29,055 bases of DNA from CAZGTQ01 sp964528575 (GTDB lineage: Bacteria > Planctomycetota > UBA1135 > GCA-002686595), in the NCBI GenBank assembly GCA_964528575.1, contig CAZGTQ010000464.1, positions 1 through 29,055 on the forward strand, given 5' to 3'. Positions 22,505 through 29,055 of this stretch are shown here, in pieces. The notes under the pieces are model-generated. The model searched no databases, was not told where the DNA came from, and saw nothing but the letters and a program-made list of their open reading frames with translations. The position numbers and the translations under genes were made by a program. Each line of letters begins with the position of its first letter. Within the stretch, counting starts at the first letter, position 1.

Positions 22505-24100
22505 TCACACCCACTCGCCGTGCACGAGCCATGCGCCCTCCGGCGCGCGGCAGAAGATCCACAGGCGGCGGCCGCACGCGGTGAGCACGCGGTAGTAGTC
22601 GCGCACGGGCTGCTCGCGGCCGAGCTCCGACGCGTCGCGCTCCCACCACGGCGCGGCGATGCGCTCGGGGCCGCGGCTCGCGACGACGCGCAGCTCGCGG
22701 CCGCGCCACGCGAGCGCTCCGGGCGCGCCGGCGGAAAGCCGAGCTTCGGACACCCCGGCTTGGGATACGGCGGGCAGGCGGCACGCGAGCGCCCGCATCC
22801 GCTCGGGCTCGGCGAAGAGCAGCGAGGGGCGCTCGCTCGTCGCCGAGACGTCCGCGCGGCGCGCACGCGGCTCGTCCGGCGCCGCGAGCGGCCGCGTGCG
22901 GAACGCGCGCTCGGGCACGTGCGACTCGACCGGCTCGACGCGGCGGATGCGGCCGTCGCCGAAGCGTCCGACGAGCGCGTCGACGAGCTCGCCGGCCGCG
23001 CGGTCGAGCTCCGCCCGACCGCTCTGGGCGCGCGCCCCCGCCAGCCACGCGTCCGCCCACGGCTCGATCTGCGCGGGCCGCATCGGCGCGGTCGAGCGCG
23101 CGACGAGCGTCACGCGCTCGACGCCGGTGCCGACGCGGGCGCGCTCGACGAGCGGCTCGAGCAGCGCGAACAGGTGCGCGCGGTCGCGCGTCGGGCGCGA
23201 GAGTCGCACGGGCACGCACAGCGGCTCGAGGTCGGTCGGTGCGAGCTCGAGGTCGACTCGGCGCGCGCCCTCGTCGCGCCGCGCGAGCTCGTCGCACAGC
23301 GCGCCGATGAGCGCGCGCACGGTGAGGACGAGCGGCTCGAGGTCGGCGACCGGTCCGGCGAAGAAGCGCTCGACGCGCGGCGGCGGGGCCGGACGCAGCG
23401 GCTCGACCGTCTCGACGCGGCGGCCGAGGGCCTGGTCGAGGCGCTCGAGCAACGGCGCGCCGAAGCGCGCGGCGAGCTCGGCGCGCTCGAGCGCGAAGAG
23501 GTGCCCGACGCGCTCGGCGCCGACCTCGAGGAGAGCCGCGGCCGCGCGCTCGTCGAGCCGCAGGGACTCGACGGGCAGCGGCGCGAGAGCCGCGCGCTCG
23601 CCGCCCGGCGGGACGAGCGCGAGCGGCTCGCGGCCGAAGCGCGCGAGCGCCCACGCGCAGCCGATCGTGCCCGCGACGGCGAGGCGCGCGTCGAAACCGA
23701 GCCCCTCCAGCGCGCGGGCGAGCGCGCGGGCGAGCGCGTGCTCGCCGCCGAACAGCCGCTCGCAGCCCGCGACGTCGAGCAAGAGGCCCTCGGGCGGATC
23801 GAGGGCGACGACCGGCGAGAAGCGCGTCGCGAAGCGGCCGAGGCGCTCGAGCTCGGCGGTCTCGCGCAGCGGATCGGCGGGCACGACGCGCACGCGGCCG
23901 TGTCCGCACAGCGCGCGCGCCTCGCCCGTGCTCATCCCCGGGCGCACGCCGGCGCGGGCGGCGCGAGCGCAGCAGCGGAGCACGAGCTCGCGGCCGCCGG
24001 CGGTGTGCGCGAGCACGAGCGCCTCGCCGCTCGCCGGCAGCGCGCGGCGCGCGAGGTCGAGCGGGAACGCGGCCAAGAAGAGCGAGAGGGCGCGCCGCAT
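22505..24100 (-). CDS. imuB: ImuB, Y-family polymerase-like protein without polymerase active site
   Basis: This encodes a 531-residue protein that in other bacteria bridges DnaE2 to the sliding clamp. The Y-family metal-binding motif at the N-terminus is replaced by LFLAAFPLDLARR; only Asp109 in LLLDVAGCERLFGGE remains of the catalytic set, which is normal for ImuB. The later ESHVPERAF (392-400) is typical of ImuB C-terminal regions. The canonical clamp motif QL(D/S)LF is not evident; the region has PAQIEPW at 342-348. The ATG at 24098-24100 is three bases after the imuA stop, so translation is coupled. The C-terminal ~130 residues include the RYY/WIF-type stretch RDYYRVLTACGRRLWIF. Confidence 0.93.
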   Translation of the reverse strand: MRRALSLFLAAFPLDLARRALPASGEALVLAHTAGGRELVLRCCARAARAGVRPGMSTGEARALCGHGRVRVVPADPLRETAELERLGRFATRFSPVVALDPPEGLLLDVAGCERLFGGEHALARALARALEGLGFDARLAVAGTIGCAWALARFGREPLALVPPGGERAALAPLPVESLRLDERAAAALLEVGAERVGHLFALERAELAARFGAPLLERLDQALGRRVETVEPLRPAPPPRVERFFAGPVADLEPLVLTVRALIGALCDELARRDEGARRVDLELAPTDLEPLCVPVRLSRPTRDRAHLFALLEPLVERARVGTGVERVTLVARSTAPMRPAQIEPWADAWLAGARAQSGRAELDRAAGELVDALVGRFGDGRIRRVEPVESHVPERAFRTRPLAAPDEPRARRADVSATSERPSLLFAEPERMRALACRLPAVSQAGVSEARLSAGAPGALAWRGRELRVVASRGPERIAAPWWERDASELGREQPVRDYYRVLTACGRRLWIFCRAPEGAWLVHGEWV

Positions 24101-24103
24101 CGC

Positions 24104-25051
24104 TCACGCTCCCCGGATGGCCGGCGCATCGCTCGGCCGCAGCCGCTGGAGCCCCTTGCAGCGCAGGAGCTCGACCGACCAGCGCGCGAGCGCGTCGTCG
24201 TCCGTCGCGGCGTCCGTCGCGTCGGCTGCCGCGTCGTCCGGCGCCGCAGCTCGCACGCGCCAGCGCGTCGTCGCGGCCGAGAGCTCGCTCGCCTCGCGCG
24301 GCGGCCGCGCGACGAGCCCGAGCGTCGCGCCCGCGCGCGCCGCGAGCTGGAGCCGCCGGGTCGCCGTCAGGTCGAGCCGACTGCCGTCGGCGACGACGGC
24401 GACGACCGACGGGCAGCGCAGCGCGGCATCGATCGCCCACAGGCGGCCCGCTTCGTCGGGCGGATCGACGAAGATCGAGTGCTCGAGCAGCGCGCGTCCC
24501 TCGCTGCGCCCGACGGTGACGCGCTCGAGCTCGAGCGCGAGCGGGACGCCCTGGCGGAGGGAACAGCGCGCTCCCGTGCGCGTCCCGCTCGCGGCGCGCA
24601 CGCCGAGGTCCCCCACCAGCGTGCGCGGGTAGGGCCACACGCGCCGGCCGATCCACAGCACCGGCCCCGGCCCCGCGCCGGGGGTCCGCGCCCGCTCGTC
24701 GAGCGCGCGACGCGCGAGGTGCGCGAGCACGAAGAGCGGCGGCACCCAGTCGCGCGCTGCGTCGCTCTCGAGCCCGAGCCACTCGTGCAGCGCGCCGCGG
24801 ACGAGCCCGCCGCCGAGCCCGTCGCTCACGAGCGCGCGGTCGAGCGGCTCCCACCCGGTCGGGACGCACGCGGCGGCCTCGGCTCCCGGCTCGCCCGGCC
24901 GCCCGCGCGCCGGCCGCGTCCCCGGCAGCCCGCCCTCGAGGGCCCGGACCCGCCGCCGCAGCCGCTCGAGCTCGGCCGGCGCAGCCGCTGCGCGGAGGAG
25001 GTCGAGAGCCGCCTCGTCGGCGGCCCCGGAGCGGGCGCGCTGGGGATCCAT
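24104..25051 (-). CDS. imuA: ImuA, RecA-like accessory protein of translesion synthesis
   Basis: This encodes a 315-residue protein of the ImuA family (distant from RecA/SulA). The pattern PTGWEPLDRALVSDGLGGGL followed by ALHEWLG is characteristic, as are VLWIGRRVWPYP and LLEHSIFVDPPDE. No complete Walker A (GxxxxGKT) is visible; that position is replaced by GGGLVRGALHE, as is usual in this family. The C-terminus ends in WSVELLRCKGLQRLRP. It starts the cassette, upstream of imuB by three bases. The ATG at 25049-25051 is preceded by GAGG at a spacing of five. Only a half-site resembling a Gram-positive SOS box (CGAAC) lies upstream, so LexA control is not shown by the sequence. Confidence 0.88.
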   Translation of the reverse strand: MDPQRARSGAADEAALDLLRAAAAPAELERLRRRVRALEGGLPGTRPARGRPGEPGAEAAACVPTGWEPLDRALVSDGLGGGLVRGALHEWLGLESDAARDWVPPLFVLAHLARRALDERARTPGAGPGPVLWIGRRVWPYPRTLVGDLGVRAASGTRTGARCSLRQGVPLALELERVTVGRSEGRALLEHSIFVDPPDEAGRLWAIDAALRCPSVVAVVADGSRLDLTATRRLQLAARAGATLGLVARPPREASELSAATTRWRVRAAAPDDAAADATDAATDDDALARWSVELLRCKGLQRLRPSDAPAIRGA

Positions 25052-25461
25052 GACGACCTCAAGGTAGGTCTTTGTTCGGGTCCCCAGGGAGTCACGAAAT
25101 GTGGCGTTGGAGAGCCGCGTCACCACCACGCGTGGGGGCTGGGACGGCCGCCGCGCCCCGCTCCTGATCCACCGCCGCCCCCACCCACCCGGGATGACCG
25201 CCGCGAGCGGCGGTCGGTGGCCCTCGGCGCCGGATCTTGCGCGTCGGCCGGGGTCTGTCGCGGCCGGCGAAGCGTGCCTTCGCGCGACCGCTCGAGCGAC
25301 CGTCCGAGGCTGCGCGGCAGTCCGGCGCCGTCCGGCGAGCTTCGCGGCAGTCCGGCGAGCTTCGCCCGGCAACGGCTGCGGCCGGGTCCCCGCGTGTGCG
25401 GGAACCCGGCCGCTCGCGATCGAGCCCCCCAGCGGGAAGACTCGACCTCAGGCTTCGATGC
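25052..25461. other. 410-bp intergenic region upstream of imuA
   Basis: This lies between the start of imuA and the stop of the secreted-protein gene, both on the minus strand. It should hold the imuABC promoter. It contains interleaved direct repeats (CGCGGCAGTCCGGCG at 25314 and 25344; GTCCGGCGAGCTTCGC at 25330 and 25350) and a strong hairpin. Open frames on both strands look like composition artefacts. No clear promoter or LexA site was found. Confidence 0.45.
25378..25413 (-). terminator. terminator-like hairpin after the secreted-protein gene
   Basis: GCGGCCGGGT (25378-25387) pairs with ACCCGGCCGC (25404-25413). One C-A mismatch and five more pairs (CCCGC/GCGGG) close on a GTGT loop, for about 15 bp in all. 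It lies 48 bp beyond the stop of the minus-strand gene at 25462. There is no T-run. Confidence 0.65.
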
Positions 25462-26847
25462 CTACAGGAAGTCGAGCGCCGCGGGCGTGGCGAACGCCAT
25501 CGCGCCGACGTCGAAGGCCTGGAAGGCGAGCTTCGCCCCCGTACCGACGAAGCTCGACGGCAGCGTGAGCACGTTGCCCGTGTAGCCATCGAGATCGGCG
25601 ACCGTCACGCCCGTGATCGTCACCAGGCCGATGCCGAACAGCTCGCCGCCGATGCCGAGGATCGTCGTCGAGGGGAAGCTCGTGCCCGGGACGTTCGTCG
25701 CGAAGTCGACGAAGTGGACGACCGGGGTCGACGGCGTCGCGCCGGAGACCTCGCTGCGGTGGAACAGGATCGTCGAGCTCGTGATCAGACGCGTCGGGAA
25801 GTTCTCGACGGCGAACACGGGCGGGCGCAGGCCGGTGAGCGCGATGCCGAACAGGCCGTTGAGGCCCGAGGAGTCGGGCAGCAGGCCGACCTGGACGCCG
25901 GTCGTCGCGACCGTGCTCGCCAGCGGCACGCCGTTGATCGTCGCGATCGAGCCGCCGCCGGCGGTGCTGAGGATCGCGCCGTCGTTGGAGAAGCCGCCGA
26001 ACGCGAACAGCAGGTTCGGCTGGTCCGCCAGCGTGACCGGCGAGTTCCAGGTCCCGCCGTTCGGGTCGATCTCGAGGCCCGAGAGCTCCATGCTCGTCGA
26101 CGGCGTGCCGCCCACCGAGGTCAGCATGGCGCTGTTCGCGATCATCGCGTTGACATCCGCCTCCTGCGCGACGATCTCGGCCGTCGCGGCCGCGACGGAC
26201 GCGACGTTGCCGTCGACGTCGTAGGTGATCGCGGACGCCGGGATGCGGACGATCCCGCCGTCGCTCACGTCCGTGCCGTTGATCGTGACGGCGACGTCGG
26301 AGAACGAGATGTAGAGGTCGCCCGTGCTCGTCTGGCAGATCGCGTTGAGGTCGTGGCCCGTGTCGCCGCCGATCGCGTCGGTGATCTGCTGCTCGGTGAT
26401 GAAGAGCTCGCGGCCGCCGGCCGCGTAACGGAAGACGTCGCTGTCGTTCGAGCCGGCGACGAGGTCGGTGATGCCCTCTTTGCTCACGTACACGTCGCGC
26501 GGCGTCGCCGTGAGCGGCGCGCCGATGAAGTTCTTGATGAAGACGGCGTCGGTGTCGCCGCCGGGGCCGGCGGACGAGCTGTCCGCGATGCGCCCGTCGA
26601 GGTCCTCGTCGCCGAGGTAGGCCCACTGCGCGTCGGTGGAGAGGAAGATCGACGCGGAGTAGAGCGTGCCGGGGACGGGCGTGACCATGCCGACCTCGTC
26701 GGTCCTGATGAGGCCGGCCTCGACGTGGCCGTTGCCGTTGTCGATCGTTATCTCGTCGGACTCGCTCCCGAAGAGGAGCGTGTTCTGGGCCGCGGCCGCC
26801 GGAGCGAGCGCGGCAAGTACGAACAGGGTGGGGGTGAAAGCTCGCAA
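25462..26847 (-). CDS. secreted protein of unknown function
   Basis: This encodes a 461-residue protein. A signal peptide (TPTLFVLAALAPAAAAQ) ends near residue 21. The rest is Thr/Ser/Gly-rich and beta-strand-like, with no repeats, cysteines or catalytic motif that I recognise; stretches such as DEDLDGRIADSS and YDVDGNVAS could bind calcium. The pattern (export, low Lys, many Gly and Thr) is like other planctomycete surface proteins. The start is TTG at 26845-26847; an AGGAG exactly five bases upstream supports it, and it gives a clean signal peptide. It appears to be a single gene, divergent from the PQQ-like gene and followed by a strong hairpin. Confidence 0.75.
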   Translation of the reverse strand: MRAFTPTLFVLAALAPAAAAQNTLLFGSESDEITIDNGNGHVEAGLIRTDEVGMVTPVPGTLYSASIFLSTDAQWAYLGDEDLDGRIADSSSAGPGGDTDAVFIKNFIGAPLTATPRDVYVSKEGITDLVAGSNDSDVFRYAAGGRELFITEQQITDAIGGDTGHDLNAICQTSTGDLYISFSDVAVTINGTDVSDGGIVRIPASAITYDVDGNVASVAAATAEIVAQEADVNAMIANSAMLTSVGGTPSTSMELSGLEIDPNGGTWNSPVTLADQPNLLFAFGGFSNDGAILSTAGGGSIATINGVPLASTVATTGVQVGLLPDSSGLNGLFGIALTGLRPPVFAVENFPTRLITSSTILFHRSEVSGATPSTPVVHFVDFATNVPGTSFPSTTILGIGGELFGIGLVTITGVTVADLDGYTGNVLTLPSSFVGTGAKLAFQAFDVGAMAFATPAALDFL

Positions 26848-26852
26848 GGTGT

Positions 26853-26857
26853 CTCCT
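26853..26857 (-). promoter_or_regulatory. Shine-Dalgarno site that fixes a TTG start
   Basis: AGGAG on the minus strand stands five bases before TTG 26845-26847. No ATG or GTG gives a complete signal peptide at a suitable distance, so this site decides the start of the secreted 461-residue protein. Confidence 0.7.
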
Positions 26858-27087
26858 GCCAGTAGAAGGGGGGTCGAAAGTGGCCGAGAAAGGGAACAGC
26901 TAGCCTAGCCCGGAATCACGCCACGTGTGACACGCTCCTCCAACTAAGACGGCGCCGATTGCGAAGTCCGAACACCGGCCCCGCACGGCGTCCGCTTTCT
27001 GGGCCGCGAGACCGACCGAGGCGGGCAGAATGGCGCCGGCTGATCTCCGGCACGTTCTCCGAGATCCCCACGAAGGAGCTTCCCGCG

Positions 27088-28449
27088 ATGCCGCGTCCCC
27101 ATCCGCTCTCGGCGCTCGTCGCCGTCCCCGCCCTGGCGCTCTGCGGCGCCGCGCTCGCCGCCCCCTCGGACTGGCGCACCTTCCGCGGCCCCCAAGGCAC
27201 GGGTGTCGCGCCCGGCTCCCAGCCCCCCGCCGAGCTCGCGGAGAGCAACACGCGCTGGAAGGTCGCGATCCCGGGCCTGGGCCACTCCTCGCCCATCGTG
27301 CTCGGCGAGCGGATCTACCTGCTGACCTCGGTCGAGACCGAGCGGAAGCTCGAGCGCGAGGACGGCGCGGACGAGCCCGAGGAGGGGGACGGCGGGCGCC
27401 GCGGGCGCCGCGGTCCCGCGAAGCCGGACAGCGTGCACGAATTCGTCGTCCTCGCGCTCGACCGCGCGGACGGGAAGACCGTGTGGAGCACGACCGTGCG
27501 CTCGGAGGTCCCGCACGAGGGCACGCACGAGACGGGCACGTTCGCCTCGGGCTCGCCGATCGCCGACGGCGAGCACGTCTACGCGTTCTTCGGCTCGCGC
27601 GGGCTGTACTGCCTCGACCTCGAGGGCAAGGTCGTGTGGGAGCAGGACCTGGGCGACATGGCCACGCGCCGCGGCTTCGGCGAGGGCGCGTCGCCGGCGC
27701 TCCACGGCGACACGCTCGTCGTCCCGTGGGACCACGAGGGCGACTCGTTCGTCGTCGCGCTCGACAGGAAGGACGGCAAGGAGCGTTGGCGCCGCTCGCG
27801 CGACGAGGACACGACCTGGACGACGCCGGTGTTCGCGCAGGTCGGCGGCAAGACGCAGGCGATCGTCGCGGGGACGAACGCGTGCATCGCATACGACCTC
27901 GCGACCGGCGAGGAGATCTGGCGCTCGCCGGGCCTGACCGTCAACGTCATCCCGACGCCGATCGTCGGCCACGGCATGGTCTACCTGACGAGCGGCTTCC
28001 GCGGCAGCGCGCTGCAGGCGATCGACCTGTCCAAGGCGAAGGGCAAGATCGACGCGGACAGCGACGCGATGGTGTGGAGCCACGACAGCCGCGGCACGCC
28101 GTACGTGCCCTCGCCGCTGCTCTCGGGCGAGCGGCTCTACGTCCTCAACGAGAACGACAGCATCATCTCGTGCTTCGACGCGAAGAGCGGGAAGCAGCAC
28201 TACTTCTACCAGCGCCTCGACGTCGGCTCGGTCTACGCCTCCCTCGTCGGGGGCGGCGGCCACCTCTACGTCTGCAGCCGCGAGGGCGACGTCGTCACGC
28301 TCGCGGACGACGCGGAATTCCGCGTCCTGAACACGAGCTCGCTGGACGAGGGCATCGACGCGACGCCCGCGATCGTCGGCGACGAGATCTACGTGCGCAC
28401 GACCAAGCACCTCGTGTGCTTCGCCGGCAAGCCGAAGCGCGACGTCTAG
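27088..28449 (+). CDS. secreted PQQ-like beta-propeller repeat protein
   Basis: This encodes a 453-residue protein. A signal peptide (LSALVAVPALALCGAALA, residues 7-24) leads into SDWRTFRGPQGTGVA, the usual opening of planctomycete PQQ-like propeller proteins. Repeated blades of the pattern (hydrophobic strand)-LD...GKxxW follow: LALDRADGKTVWSTTV, CLDLEGKVVWEQDL, ALDRKDGKERWRRS, YDLATGEEIWRS and CFDAKSGKQHY. An insertion of about 40 acidic and basic residues (EDGADEPEEGDGGRRG) lies near residue 90. PQQ-binding residues cannot be shown, and many family members do not bind PQQ but act as BamB-like or unknown surface propellers. The ATG at 27088 has AAGGAG ten bases upstream. Its stop is three bases from that of the convergent response regulator. 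Confidence 0.88.
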   Translation: MPRPHPLSALVAVPALALCGAALAAPSDWRTFRGPQGTGVAPGSQPPAELAESNTRWKVAIPGLGHSSPIVLGERIYLLTSVETERKLEREDGADEPEEGDGGRRGRRGPAKPDSVHEFVVLALDRADGKTVWSTTVRSEVPHEGTHETGTFASGSPIADGEHVYAFFGSRGLYCLDLEGKVVWEQDLGDMATRRGFGEGASPALHGDTLVVPWDHEGDSFVVALDRKDGKERWRRSRDEDTTWTTPVFAQVGGKTQAIVAGTNACIAYDLATGEEIWRSPGLTVNVIPTPIVGHGMVYLTSGFRGSALQAIDLSKAKGKIDADSDAMVWSHDSRGTPYVPSPLLSGERLYVLNENDSIISCFDAKSGKQHYFYQRLDVGSVYASLVGGGGHLYVCSREGDVVTLADDAEFRVLNTSSLDEGIDATPAIVGDEIYVRTTKHLVCFAGKPKRDV

Positions 28450-28452
28450 CGG

Positions 28453-29055
28453 CTACGTCCCCAGCAACCCCTCGCGGATCGCCATGCGCGCGAGCTCGGC
28501 CGCCGAATGGCAGTCGAGCTTGCGCTGCAGGTTCTCGCGGTGCTTCTTCGCCGTGCCCAGGCTCATGCCCAGGTCGCGCGCGACCTCCTTGTTGCTGCGG
28601 CCGAGCGCGAGGAGCTGGAAGACCTCGCGTTCGCGCGGGGTGAGCGACTCGAGCCGGCTCGTCTGCTGCGGCTCGCCGCGCTGCGTCGCGCGGTAGCCAC
28701 GGACGAGGCCGGCCGCGACCTTCGGCGACAGGAACGGGTCGCCGCGGTGCACCGCGTGGATCGCGAGGGCGAGCTCGTCGGGATCGGAGTCCTTCGAGAG
28801 GTAGCCGTCGGCGCCTTGCTGGAGCGACTGCGTCACGAACGATCCTCCTTCGTGGTGGCTCAGCATGACGACCTTGACCGTCGGGTGCACCGCGCGGAGC
28901 TGCGCGATGGCGTCGATGCCCGACAGGCCGGGCATGGTGACGTCCAGCAGGACGAGGTCGGGTCGCGTGTGGGCCACGTGTCCGACGGCGTCGCGCGCGT
29001 CGCCGCAGTCGCCCGCGGCCGTGAAGCCGTCGAGGGACGACAGCAGGGCGCGCAC
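28453..29055 (-). CDS. LuxR/NarL-type response regulator (5' end outside window)
   Basis: The 200 visible residues contain most of a receiver domain and a full LuxR-type helix-turn-helix. The phospho-acceptor aspartate is in DLVLLDVTMPG (residue 38 here) and the conserved lysine in YLSKDSDP. The DNA-binding domain begins at LTPREREVFQLLALGRSNKEVA. About 15-20 residues of the receiver, including the first acidic pair, lie beyond the right edge, so the GTG at the edge is not the true start. It would be phosphorylated by a sensor kinase and regulate transcription; the kinase may be encoded further right. It converges on the PQQ-like gene with only three bases between stops and no terminator hairpin seen. 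Confidence 0.9.
   Translation of the reverse strand: MRALLSSLDGFTAAGDCGDARDAVGHVAHTRPDLVLLDVTMPGLSGIDAIAQLRAVHPTVKVVMLSHHEGGSFVTQSLQQGADGYLSKDSDPDELALAIHAVHRGDPFLSPKVAAGLVRGYRATQRGEPQQTSRLESLTPREREVFQLLALGRSNKEVARDLGMSLGTAKKHRENLQRKLDCHSAAELARMAIREGLLGT

Noticed and set aside
19075..22584. A 1169-codon open frame on the plus strand opposite dnaE2
   Set aside because: It is the mirror of a well-conserved polymerase gene in GC-rich DNA; its translation is Arg/His/Glu-rich and has no domain.
25074..25078. SOS-box half-site GTTCG/CGAAC upstream of imuA
   Set aside because: The partner half-site at the required spacing is missing, so it is not a supported LexA site.
25101..25568. 155-codon open frame on the plus strand upstream of imuA
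   Set aside because: It runs through repeats, a hairpin and the end of the opposite gene, with Arg/Ala/Pro-rich composition and no ribosome-binding site.
26924..26934. CGTGT-G-ACACG inverted repeat in the divergent region before the PQQ-like gene
   Set aside because: It is short, with a one-base centre and no second copy; not enough to call an operator.

Overview
The window is about 29 kb of very GC-rich bacterial chromosome with strong G/C bias at third codon positions. It most resembles a Planctomycetota genome. The evidence is an ECF sigma factor of the kind fused by operon to a membrane serine/threonine kinase, large secreted proteins with FG-GAP/calcium-loop repeats, secreted multiheme cytochromes joined to HEAT and TPR repeats, and a PQQ-like beta-propeller protein. 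This assignment is inferred from gene content; there is no rRNA or other phylogenetic marker here. I saw no tRNA, rRNA, CRISPR array, insertion sequence or prophage gene.

Layout. 1-1291: the 3' end of an unrecognised gene, convergent with an alpha/beta hydrolase. 1292-1989: a non-coding stretch holding a 15-16 bp tandem repeat. 1990-4221: sigma factor, membrane Ser/Thr kinase and a small unknown protein in one tight operon. 4371-7819: a secreted HEAT-repeat protein overlapping a secreted pentaheme cytochrome. 7780-10862 (minus): an S41 peptidase with an N-terminal ligand-binding-like domain, a YugP-type membrane zinc peptidase and an ABHD14-like lipoprotein hydrolase. 11224-13749: a large secreted protein closed by a UUCG-tetraloop hairpin. 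13880-16168: an octaheme lipoprotein with HEAT and TPR repeats. 16446-16925: two small membrane proteins. 16964-19042 (minus): an FG-GAP secreted protein. 19123-25051 (minus): the imuA-imuB-dnaE2 mutagenesis cassette. 25462-26847 (minus): a secreted protein of unknown function. 27088-28449: a PQQ-like propeller protein. 28453-29055 (minus): a LuxR-type response regulator cut by the window edge.

How the genes relate. Three units look like functional modules. The sigma/kinase/small-protein operon is a self-contained signalling unit. imuA-imuB-dnaE2 is the classic damage-inducible translesion synthesis cassette in its usual order. The HEAT protein and pentaheme cytochrome are translationally coupled and probably work together outside the cytoplasm; the separate octaheme protein carries heme, HEAT and TPR regions in one chain. 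The rest is mostly exported or envelope protein, which fits a marine or soil planctomycete with a large secretome.

The observations I rate most worth checking are the coupled HEAT/pentaheme pair, the octaheme-HEAT-TPR fusion, the unknown small protein in the sigma/kinase operon, the lipid-anchored ABHD14-like hydrolase, and the weak beta-clamp motif in ImuB. I did not find a clearly new defence or mobile system.
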